From assembly GCF_013030265.1 (NCBI RefSeq), contig NZ_WPZQ01000003.1:248001-312000 (forward strand): 64,000 bases of DNA. The letters are read 5' to 3'. Both the position numbers and the translations under genes were made by a program. Below are positions 1 through 8,746 of the stretch, piece after piece. The notes under the pieces were generated by a model, which was not told the DNA's origin, ran no database searches, and worked only from the letters and a program-made list of their open reading frames with translations. Positions within the stretch are counted from its first letter, which is position 1, and each line of letters starts with the position of its first letter. The stretch comes from Ruegeria arenilitoris. GTDB taxonomy: Bacteria > Pseudomonadota > Alphaproteobacteria > Rhodobacterales > Rhodobacteraceae.

Positions 1-1
1 G

Positions 2-34
2 CCCGAAGTCATCGCATTCCTTGCAGGCTGGTAA
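2..34 (+). CDS. possible 3' end of a gene cut by the window edge
   Basis: One forward frame is open from the first bases and ends with the residues PEVIAFLAGW and a TAA stop. This reads like a natural protein C terminus, but ten residues cannot identify a family. The rest of the first 226 bp, up to the SRPBCC gene, shows no convincing gene and presumably carries that gene's promoter. Confidence 0.25.
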   Translation, partial: PEVIAFLAGW

Positions 35-226
35 ATCCGTGCGCGCATGTCGCCTCTCCGTACTCACTTGGCTGACGTTGTTTATGCGTCAGAGCGTGCG
101 CTGGGACAAGACAACAATTGTCACAGCAAGCTTTCGTGCCTCGCCCTCTCGCACAAGACCACTGATGTCAGAAACTGTCATCAGTCTACGCTATCTTTCT
201 GATCAATCCAAAACGAGGACACCACG

Positions 227-706
227 ATGATCCATCATGAACGAAGACTGGAGATCGACACCAACCCCGAAGCAATCTGGATGGTTCTGAGCCGCTTCAT
301 GCATATCGACGAATTCGCGCCACAGGTCACAACCGTAGATGCATTGACGAACGGCAAGGATGGCGTCGGATCAAAGCGGCGCTGTCACTTTGAGAACGGA
401 ACTTCACTGGTCGAAGAGGTCACAGACTGGCGACCCAATCAGGGCTACGGCGTCCGCTTGTCCGAGATGCCGGCGATGCCCTTGACTGAGGCACATGCAG
501 CGATTGCCATCGAGCCACTCGCAGATAGTCGTTCGCGGGTGGTCTGGAGCATGGATTACCAGATGAAGTACGGCCCATTGGGCTGGCTGTTGGGGCAAAC
601 GCTATTGAAAGTAATGATGGGTCGGGTGCTGGACAGCAATCTGAAAGCACTGGCTGAAAAACTGCGCACAGACCGGGTCGCGGACGCCCAGTTTGCCTTT
701 TACTGA
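227..706 (+). CDS. SRPBCC family protein (polyketide cyclase/START-like fold)
   Basis: A 159-residue soluble protein with the N-terminal pattern of the SRPBCC/polyketide cyclase family: a short first strand (RRLEIDTNPEAIWMVLSRF), a helix pair and a C-terminal amphipathic helix (LLKVMMGRVLDSNLKALAEKL). The family makes a deep hydrophobic pocket for lipids or aromatic ligands; the ligand here cannot be told. The start has a GAGGA ribosome site about 8 nt upstream. It precedes uvrB by 81 bp on the same strand, but I see no reason to link the two functionally. The family call is fairly secure, the function unknown. Confidence 0.8.
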   Translation: MIHHERRLEIDTNPEAIWMVLSRFMHIDEFAPQVTTVDALTNGKDGVGSKRRCHFENGTSLVEEVTDWRPNQGYGVRLSEMPAMPLTEAHAAIAIEPLADSRSRVVWSMDYQMKYGPLGWLLGQTLLKVMMGRVLDSNLKALAEKLRTDRVADAQFAFY

Positions 707-787
707 AACTTTGGTTTCTAGACCGGATCAGCCCTTGCAGTTGGACAAAATAAGAACAAATGTAGGGGCCTGACCCGGAGCCTGCTT

Positions 788-2974
<2,187 letters not shown>

Positions 2975-2977
2975 GTC

Positions 2978-3775
2978 TTACTTGCGCATCGGCGCTGCTT
3001 TGATCGAACGAAAAAGACCCTCTATGTCTGAGTCGAGGTTTAACTGCTCAAGCGTATGTATTGTCTTTACGCCGTTCCCCAGAATTTTCCCCGCCTCATC
3101 AGCACCAAACCTCTTGCTGAGTTCAACAAAGTATCTTGGTTCAGGAATGCTAAAGTTCTTGGGTGTCTTGTTTGCACATTGATAAACCGCGTAGGAGGCC
3201 AAGTCAGCATACTTCAGGAGAGGTTCTTCCTCTTTTGATCTCGTTGTTATTGCAAAGGGATTAAACACTCGAAGATACTTAGCATCCGAGTGCATTGGGT
3301 TGTCTTTTATCTTGCCAATGTAGCGTCTCATTGCGTCGTAGTCGTGGTTTCGAGTCTCGAAAATCACTGTTGGTGGCTCGTTGGCAAAACCGCGATTGAG
3401 AAGGTATTTCCCAACTCGCTCCAATAAGTAGACGGCACACTTGTTGTAGAACTTTTGCGGGTCTTTTTGAATTCGGTCGGAATACGCACCCAGCGTTGCT
3501 TTGTTAGAAACCACCGCAAAATACCGTAAGTTAACTTCGACGCTTTTGCGCGACCAATAAACCGTTTGGCTATGCGAGAGATCAGTTGCGTGTCGCCATT
3601 TCTTTCCTAGGTCAGAATTCACCGAATCCAGTACACGCTTTGCGTTAATTGCAACCGCTCTGGGCATGACAGCAGCAGCAAGCACAAAGTATGGGGAAGA
3701 TCCGCCCTGCTTTCCATCACGAACTTTGGCTATTCCGGACTCGCCGCTTTCATCGATGTAAATAAAGCAACTCAA
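2978..3775 (-). CDS. DUF3800 domain-containing protein
   Basis: A 265-residue protein opening with the DUF3800 signature FIYIDESGESG and carrying the later conserved acidic segment (LLKYADLASYAVYQ). The fold is RNase H-like with conserved acidic residues; members are common in mobile or defence-associated regions, but no single function is established. Translation seems to begin at TTG, since no ATG or GTG lies nearer the conserved start. The gene is visibly richer in A+T than uvrB and uses codons such as TTA, AAA and ATA more freely, which suggests recent acquisition. It converges with uvrB and diverges from the ORF6N gene, with 194 bp between them. Confidence 0.75.
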   Translation of the reverse strand: MSCFIYIDESGESGIAKVRDGKQGGSSPYFVLAAAVMPRAVAINAKRVLDSVNSDLGKKWRHATDLSHSQTVYWSRKSVEVNLRYFAVVSNKATLGAYSDRIQKDPQKFYNKCAVYLLERVGKYLLNRGFANEPPTVIFETRNHDYDAMRRYIGKIKDNPMHSDAKYLRVFNPFAITTRSKEEEPLLKYADLASYAVYQCANKTPKNFSIPEPRYFVELSKRFGADEAGKILGNGVKTIHTLEQLNLDSDIEGLFRSIKAAPMRK

Positions 3776-3932
3776 TGAGATAACTCTGAAAAAAGAAAGT
3801 TTGACTATTCAATAGTAAACCTAATGAGCCATTCGAAAGTCGACAAGTATGTATCAACGGGTAAGTCGGCAATCGAACTAAGCCTGCCACCACCCCACAC
3901 TTCAAACTTGCACCCCGCTCCACCCTCCTCCA

Positions 3933-3963
3933 CGTTTGAAATCACAAATTGTGATTCCAAACG
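3933..3963. promoter_or_regulatory. 31-bp near-perfect palindrome upstream of the ORF6N gene
   Basis: The arms read CGTTTGAAATCACA and TGTGATTCCAAACG around a 3-nt centre, with one mismatched pair. The palindrome ends 6 bp before the ATG of the ORF6N gene, so it overlaps its ribosome-binding region and is well placed as an operator. A related copy lies inside the gene. The operator role is inferred. Confidence 0.6.
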
Positions 3964-3969
3964 GTTGCC

Positions 3970-4677
3970 ATGATAAACCCTAAAAACCTGCCCAGCACGT
4001 ATGAGGTCCAAAGCGCCATTCACCGGGTGCGCGGCACCCGCGTGGTGCTGGCCGAGGATTTGGCGCAGTTCTACGGAAAATCCGTCAGCGCGTTCAATCA
4101 GGCCGTGTCGCGCAACAAGGACCTGTTCGAGGGTTACCGCTTTCAGCTGACCGACGCCGAGGTCGCCGATTTGCAATCACAGAATGTGATTTCAAAACCC
4201 AAGGGCCGCGGTGGGCGGCGGGTCAATCCGTGGGTTTATACCGATTACGGCGTGGCCATCGCCTCGGCCCTGTTCAAGGACCCGCGCGCGATCAAGATCA
4301 CCCGCATGATCACCGAAGCCTTCGTCGACGGCGCAAACGCATTGGCCGAAACCCCGCGCAGCATGCCGGAAATCCTGCCACCCGAGGATGCTCCCGCCCC
4401 GCTGCTGCCCAATGGCGAGCAACTGCGCGATCTGGCCGAAAACATCCTCGATTCCGGGCAGCAGAGCCTTGTCGATTACATCGCCAACCCGACCACCAAG
4501 CGGCAACAGGCGGTAGCCGTAATCATGAAAACTCTGGCTGAGACGGCCGGAGAAGAGGTGCGCACCCAACAGGAACGCCTGCGCCTGCGCATCGCCGAAC
4601 GTCTGGCCACCGGGGACTACACCGATGACGATGACCGCAAGCGGCTGATTGAATTGCTGCACGCGATGAAGGGCTAA
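3970..4677 (+). CDS. ORF6N domain-containing protein (KilA-N/Bro-like DNA-binding)
   Basis: A 235-residue protein with an N-terminal ORF6N domain (about residues 10-98): IHRVRGTRVVLAEDLAQFYG, then the family's NQAVSRN and YRFQLTDAE motifs, SQNVISK, a GRGGRR turn and YTDYGVAIASALF. ORF6N domains come from phage and virus regulators and are thought to bind DNA. The C-terminal half (about 150-235) is helical and charged and probably oligomerises. The gene has few good ribosome-site bases because a 31-bp palindrome occupies that stretch. It diverges from the DUF3800 gene and its stop overlaps the stop of the convergent YjbR-like gene. Composition is GC-rich, unlike the DUF3800 gene, so the two need not have arrived together. 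Confidence 0.85.
   Translation: MINPKNLPSTYEVQSAIHRVRGTRVVLAEDLAQFYGKSVSAFNQAVSRNKDLFEGYRFQLTDAEVADLQSQNVISKPKGRGGRRVNPWVYTDYGVAIASALFKDPRAIKITRMITEAFVDGANALAETPRSMPEILPPEDAPAPLLPNGEQLRDLAENILDSGQQSLVDYIANPTTKRQQAVAVIMKTLAETAGEEVRTQQERLRLRIAERLATGDYTDDDDRKRLIELLHAMKG
4171..4195. promoter_or_regulatory. intragenic copy of the ORF6N-gene palindrome
   Basis: Codons 68-76 of the ORF6N gene (LQSQNVISK) are spelled by a second palindrome with core AATCACA-N3-TGTGATT, sharing 22 of 27 bases with the upstream element. Either both are binding sites for the same protein or the upstream one derives from a coding copy. Whether it is bound is unknown. Confidence 0.45.
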
Positions 4678-5039
4678 ACCCCCAATTCTGCACGCATTTT
4701 CTTGGTCAGCTTGGCCACAACCAGATCATAAGACGTCACAATATGCTCGCGTAGGGATGTGTCACTCATCCCACGTTCCTCATAGACCTGCAGCCACTTC
4801 ATCCCGCGTGAGGCGAGATAAGGCGCTGGGCGTATGCCGGGTTCGTCGCTGAGAACTTCGAAGGCCAAATCAGTGGCCTTGAAGGTGAACGCATCGGCAC
4901 CATCGTTCCAGCCACAGATCGCAAACACCTTTCCGCCTACTTTCCATACATCCGCATTGCCCCACTGCACCACATGGCTGGTGGCTTTGAGACTGGCGCA
5001 AAAAGTGTTGAATTCATCGCGGGTCATGACGTCATTCAT
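4674..5039 (-). CDS. MmcQ/YjbR family protein
   Basis: A small cytoplasmic protein of about 121 residues with the YjbR (CyaY-like fold) pattern: HVVQWGNADVWKVGGKVFAICGW, a central FTFKATDLAFEVL segment, then RPAPYLASRGMKWLQVYEER and a C-terminal helix ending in LTKKMRAELGV. Family members are called DNA-binding on weak grounds; the role is unknown. The start is uncertain. In-frame ATG codons lie at 5090, 5048, 5039 and 5027, and none has a strong ribosome site; I chose the one nearest the family's usual N terminus. It converges on the ORF6N gene with a 4-bp overlap. The 320 bp upstream are AT-rich toward 5280-5340 and hold no convincing gene. Confidence 0.8.
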   Translation of the reverse strand: MNDVMTRDEFNTFCASLKATSHVVQWGNADVWKVGGKVFAICGWNDGADAFTFKATDLAFEVLSDEPGIRPAPYLASRGMKWLQVYEERGMSDTSLREHIVTSYDLVVAKLTKKMRAELGV

Positions 5040-5355
5040 GGCCGCCATGTGGGGTGAAGACAAGCCTGTCCGGCAGATTGCCCGCGCCATTTCGCAATGT
5101 TCGGATCAGACGGCAGACCTTCATCGCTGCGTGGGATAACCTGCGTTGCTGTGGAAGATCTGGTGCTCAGGGAACACTATTTGCCAGATCAGGATCATCT
5201 GGGTTCCTTGCCGTGGCTGGCGATGGCTGGCTGCAGCTGGGTACCTGTAATCCTGTTACGTCCTACAGATAGTCATACTGATTATGATGTCAACAAATAA
5301 TCCAATAAAATCATATAGTTGACAGTTTTTGTCGGTTATAGATTACATTCGTCGT

Positions 5356-5802
5356 TCAGGGTTTCACAAACTTTGCATTCCCTACCCTGCGCTGTGCTGG
5401 GGCCTCTGCCTGTGCGGGTGCAGGTGCAGAAGACGGCACCGGAGCAGGGATGACCGCCGTCGGATTTTCCACGACAAACGTTCCGCATGCGACTCCATCT
5501 CCATCAGGATCGTTGCGCTTGTGATACCCGGGCTGCCCTTCGCGCACGGCCCCCATGCCCAAGGCATGCGCTGCATCACATCCCGCCAGTGCGACCAGAT
5601 GAATGACCGCCTCCGCGTGTTCGTAATCGGTCGTTCGCAGATAAACCCCAAGGGCGATCGTCCCGGTGGTAATTGGCAACGCCAGTACCATCATAAATAT
5701 GCGGAGTGGCGAGAGAGCCTTACGGCGCACGGCCTCAGCCCGCCGCTGCCTTCTGGATGGCCTCGGTTTGCTTTCTTCGTATGAAGGATTCTCAGACGTC
5801 AT
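5356..5802 (-). CDS. excalibur calcium-binding domain protein with membrane anchor
   Basis: About 148 residues. An N-terminal basic stretch (RPSRRQRRAEAVRRK) is followed by one hydrophobic segment (LRIFMMVLALPITTGTIALGVYL), then an excalibur domain with GCDAAHALGMG, GQPGYHKRNDPDGDGVAC: the DxDxDG-like loop framed by two cysteines. A Pro/Ala-rich tail follows (APVPSSAPAPAQAEAPA). The topology suggests a signal-anchored envelope protein with the calcium-binding-like domain outside. An upstream in-frame TTG at 5832 would add ten residues; the ATG is preferred although its ribosome site is weak. No neighbour suggests a pathway. Confidence 0.75.
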   Translation of the reverse strand: MTSENPSYEESKPRPSRRQRRAEAVRRKALSPLRIFMMVLALPITTGTIALGVYLRTTDYEHAEAVIHLVALAGCDAAHALGMGAVREGQPGYHKRNDPDGDGVACGTFVVENPTAVIPAPVPSSAPAPAQAEAPAQRRVGNAKFVKP

Positions 5803-5865
5803 AATTTGAATGCTACCGAAACTATGTGGCAAAGCCGAGGCGGTCTGGAGAGTTACTCAATTTGC

Positions 5866-6519
5866 CTATGAAGGCGCATTGCGCTGCGACGGATCCCGCG
5901 CAAAGGCCTCAGGATGGGACAATGACTCGCGCTGATGCGCAGCGGCACCAGCCCACCAGGACAGCTGTTCAAATGCCCGCCCCATATAACCGTGCCACCG
6001 ATCGGCTTCGACATCAGGAGCAAACGCACCATCCACCTCAAACACCTCATGAGCTTTGGGGACGTGGATCATCGCAGAAACTGGCAAGCAACCCAGCTCA
6101 CTCAGATACGTACGCATATTGACAGCGGCCCGTGCCCCACCCCACTGGCCCGCGGAATAGGTCGCAATGACGCTGGGTTTGTATGAGAACAGGGAACTTC
6201 CGAAGTGGTTCAGCAGATCCGCCAGAGCAGGCGACATCGAGTGGTTGTACTCAGGGCTGACCATGACATAACCATCCGCCCGTTCAATCTTCTCAGCCAG
6301 CACATTCAATGCACCTGGCGCACGGCCTTGAGCATATGCGAAATGCGGCTTGAACGGGTGCGAGGGCTGCAGCTCCAGAGGGTCGATCAGTTCGACATCA
6401 GCACTCATTTCGGACAGCTGTTTATGGCAGGCCCGGGCCACACGTTCACCCAAGCGGGCCGGGCGCGGAGGTGTGCTTTGCCGGACCGAGCCCAGAAAGA
6501 CAAGAAAATTCAACGGCAC
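5866..6519 (-). CDS. NADPH-dependent FMN reductase family protein
   Basis: A 217-residue flavodoxin-fold oxidoreductase. It has the N-terminal phosphate-binding loop (FLVFLGSVRQSTPPRPARLG), the family hallmark SPEYNHSMSPALADLLNHF, and the later YSAGQWGGARAAVNMRTYLSEL segment. Such enzymes reduce FMN, quinones, azo dyes or metals with NAD(P)H; the substrate is unknown. The start is GTG with an AGGAGG site 5 nt upstream. It diverges from the HugZ-like gene at 6606, leaving an 86-bp shared promoter region, which suggests, without proving, a common flavin or redox theme. Confidence 0.87.
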   Translation of the reverse strand: MPLNFLVFLGSVRQSTPPRPARLGERVARACHKQLSEMSADVELIDPLELQPSHPFKPHFAYAQGRAPGALNVLAEKIERADGYVMVSPEYNHSMSPALADLLNHFGSSLFSYKPSVIATYSAGQWGGARAAVNMRTYLSELGCLPVSAMIHVPKAHEVFEVDGAFAPDVEADRWHGYMGRAFEQLSWWAGAAAHQRESLSHPEAFARDPSQRNAPS

Positions 6520-6605
6520 TTTTGCCTCCTTTGACGGTCACTTCCGCTCTCGTACTTTCGCAGAATAAGTGCTTATGTCACCCGACATTATCTGGTGAAG
6601 AAGAT

Positions 6606-7088
6606 ATGATGCGATCCGATCCATTCCAACCGCTTGACGACACCGCCCGTGCTCTCGCGCACGAACTGCTGGCTGGTGCGGAATATGCGGCCCTTGCGGT
6701 GCTGCAACCCGGAACCTCACTGCCTTCGGCCACCCGGATCGCCCTGGCGACCGACACCGATAACCAGCCCATCACTCTAATCTCGACCCTCGCCGAACAC
6801 ACACGCGCCCTGCAGGCGAACCCAGCTTGTGCGTTATTGATTGGCGAACCCGGAGAGAAAGGTGACCCGCTGACCCACCCGCGTCTGACACTGCATTGCA
6901 CCGCTAATCTGATCGCCCGCGACAGTGCCGAACACACCACCCTGCGCACGCGATATCTTTCGCTGCGCCCCAAGGCCAAGCTTTATATAGATTTTGCCGA
7001 CTTCGGATTTGTTCGGTTCATTACGACCGATGGGCTGCTGAATGGCGGCTTTGGCAAAGCCTGGCGCCTTTCAGCAGCTGATCTCTGA
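6606..7088 (+). CDS. pyridoxamine 5'-phosphate oxidase-like (HugZ-type) FMN-binding protein
   Basis: A 160-residue split-barrel flavin-binding protein. The N terminus (LAHELLAGAEYAALAVLQPGTSLPSATRIAL) and the central STLAEHTRALQANPACALLIGEPGEKGDPLTHPRLTL-type segment match the HugZ/pyridoxamine oxidase-like group, some of which degrade haem. Only the flavin domain is present, without the C-terminal DUF2470 haem-binding domain of long HugZ proteins, so haem oxygenase activity cannot be claimed. Two ATG codons stand together after a GGTGAAGAAG ribosome site; an open frame further upstream lacks a site. It diverges from the FMN reductase and converges with the UspA gene. Confidence 0.82.
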   Translation: MMRSDPFQPLDDTARALAHELLAGAEYAALAVLQPGTSLPSATRIALATDTDNQPITLISTLAEHTRALQANPACALLIGEPGEKGDPLTHPRLTLHCTANLIARDSAEHTTLRTRYLSLRPKAKLYIDFADFGFVRFITTDGLLNGGFGKAWRLSAADL

Positions 7089-7090
7089 CC

Positions 7091-7498
7091 CTATCGGACA
7101 ACATGCACCGCACATCCTGCGTGTCGCACGACATGAGTGGCAGTTGATCCCAGCAACAAGTCCTGCATCCCGGGGCGATGCGAAGCCATGACAATCAGAT
7201 CAGGCTTGTTGGTTTCCGCCCAATCCAGAATCGTCCGACCCGAATGCCCTTCGATCACTACACCGGTGGCGTTTGGCAGTTTTTCCGCAAGCATGTCGAG
7301 CTCGGTCTGGATCGCCTTGCGCGCCTCGGTCAGATACTCCACCGGCATGTAAGAAATTGCATAGTCCGGAATATGCTCGACCACATGCAGCAACGTGACC
7401 TGGGCATCCGGAGTGGCAAGTATCTGCGCCAGCTTCAGCGGCCCCGAAGTGTCACGTTCGGCATCAAAGGAAATCGGAACAAGAATATTGTGATACAT
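7091..7498 (-). CDS. universal stress protein (UspA family)
   Basis: A 135-residue single-domain Usp protein beginning MYHNILVPISFD, with the ATP-binding end of the family (ASHRPGMQDLLLGSTATHVVRHAGCAVHVVR), which corresponds to the G-2x-G-9x-G-S/T pattern with the first Gly replaced. It is likely a cytoplasmic nucleotide-binding stress protein. The start at 7498 is favoured by a GGAGG site 9 nt upstream, over an in-frame start 24 bp earlier. It stands between the HugZ-like gene (convergent, 2 bp apart) and the ABM gene on the same strand 72 bp upstream. Confidence 0.9.
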   Translation of the reverse strand: MYHNILVPISFDAERDTSGPLKLAQILATPDAQVTLLHVVEHIPDYAISYMPVEYLTEARKAIQTELDMLAEKLPNATGVVIEGHSGRTILDWAETNKPDLIVMASHRPGMQDLLLGSTATHVVRHAGCAVHVVR

Positions 7499-7570
7499 GG
7501 CGCGTGCCTCCGTAATTTGCACACCCAGATTGAACCGGGTCGTCCTATTCAGCTTTGATTCAGGTCAGGA

Positions 7571-7891
7571 TCAGCCAAAGGTTTCTGCCACGTCATACAT
7601 GACCGGCTCAAAACTCTTGCACAGCTCATTGATTTTGCGATTGCGATCCCGCATCTCCGGAGTGCGCAACATAGCCAGAAAGTCCTCACGGCGCTGCCAT
7701 TGCGAATAGTTGGCGATCCGGGTCTGGGCATCATTCACGTGCAGACCCGCTGATACGAATCCGGGCTGTTTCGAAATGAAATCCGCATACGCATCGGTCA
7801 GTGCTTCCAACAGATCCTGACAGGTTCCCGGGGTCATCTCGAATGTGGTGATAACGGTTTGAACGCTCGCGGTTTTCGAAATTTCTGGCAT
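7571..7891 (-). CDS. antibiotic biosynthesis monooxygenase (ABM) domain protein
   Basis: A 106-residue protein that is one ABM ferredoxin-like domain: VITTFEMTPGTCQDLLEALTDAY, then KQPGFVSAGLHVNDAQTRIANYSQWQ and a C-terminal LCKSFEPVMYDVAETF strand. Members are dimeric and range from quinol monooxygenases to haem-degrading enzymes and signalling proteins; nothing here picks one. It may be co-transcribed with the universal stress gene downstream. The segment between 7892 and 8039 is a divergent promoter region shared with the exported-protein gene. Confidence 0.85.
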   Translation of the reverse strand: MPEISKTASVQTVITTFEMTPGTCQDLLEALTDAYADFISKQPGFVSAGLHVNDAQTRIANYSQWQRREDFLAMLRTPEMRDRNRKINELCKSFEPVMYDVAETFG

Positions 7892-8039
7892 CTGGAATCT
7901 CCTTTGGCTGATCCAAGCCTAGCACAGCTTTCTGAAACGTCTCCTGTTTCCTGTATGCACTGAACGGACGCAGGCTGATTTTTTCGAAAAAGCAAAATTG
8001 GATAACCCTCCGTTAACCAAGCTTAAGGATGCTGCCCGC

Positions 8040-8705
8040 ATGGGTCGCATCATCACCATCCTTCTATACGTGTTCGTATCTGCAGGGCCTGTCTGGGCCG
8101 GGGCTTGGCTAAGGGAAAAGGGGCATGGCTTCACCGCTGTGGCTGTCTCCGGCTTCTCGGAAAATGACGGAACCCGCAAGTACAAGTCATCCCTTTATGC
8201 GGAGTGGGGTCTGCGCCCCAAACTGACCATCGGCCTCGATGCCGAGGAACATCAGGACCAATATGGCCACGCTGTGGTTTTTGCCCGCTTCCCGCTTGCA
8301 GATCTGGGGGATCCCGGTCGCTTCGCAGCCGAACTTGGTCTGGGCGCGCATCATCGGGGACTTCAGTCCTGGGCGATGTACAAGGCCACACTGTCTTATG
8401 GCAAAGGGCTGCAGACCGGCTTGGGCAACGGCTGGCTCGCTGTCGATACTGCCCTTGAATACCGGACGCATGCGGATCTGATCAAAAAGCTCGATGTGAC
8501 GGTCGGACTTTCAACGGATCGCCTGCTGGATCCACTGCTACAGATCGAAACCTATTATGCGCCCGGATACCCGTTTTATTGGAGCGCGCGCCCTTCATTG
8601 ATGATCCGCCCAAGAAAGGGAAAATTCACCTGGATTGTTGGGGTGGAAAAAACCTCTGCACAGGATGCCATCGGGGCCCGACTTGCACTCTGGCGCGACT
8701 TCTGA
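8040..8705 (+). CDS. exported protein of unknown function, outer-membrane-like
   Basis: A 221-residue protein with a signal peptide (MGRIITILLYVFVSAGPVWA, cut likely after WAG or WA). The mature part consists of alternating short strands rich in Gly and aromatic residues (LYAEWGLRPKLTIGLDAEE, ALEYRTHADLIKKLDVTVGLS, FTWIVGVEKTS) and ends in a hydrophobic-aromatic pattern (ARLALWRDF). This resembles a small beta-barrel, with a terminal Phe as in many outer-membrane proteins. I do not recognise a named family. The start at 8040 is chosen because the signal peptide begins there; 14 upstream in-frame codons add nothing. It converges with the beta-helix gene across a hairpin. Confidence 0.75.
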   Translation: MGRIITILLYVFVSAGPVWAGAWLREKGHGFTAVAVSGFSENDGTRKYKSSLYAEWGLRPKLTIGLDAEEHQDQYGHAVVFARFPLADLGDPGRFAAELGLGAHHRGLQSWAMYKATLSYGKGLQTGLGNGWLAVDTALEYRTHADLIKKLDVTVGLSTDRLLDPLLQIETYYAPGYPFYWSARPSLMIRPRKGKFTWIVGVEKTSAQDAIGARLALWRDF

Positions 8706-8711
8706 AGACAG

Positions 8712-8739
8712 GCCGGCCACCCGGTTAGGGGTGACCGGC
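8712..8739. terminator. terminator-like hairpin between convergent genes
   Basis: Arms GCCGG-x-CACCC and GGGTG-x-CCGGC pair around a 6-nt loop, flanked by AGACA and TGTCT that could extend the stem. It sits exactly between two converging stop codons. There is no clear T run, so the function as a bidirectional terminator is inferred from position. Confidence 0.5.
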
Positions 8740-8746
8740 GCGATGT

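Noticed and set aside
2978..5090. Prophage or remnant
   Set aside because: ORF6N and DUF3800 alone do not make a prophage; no integrase, tRNA attachment site or structural genes are nearby.
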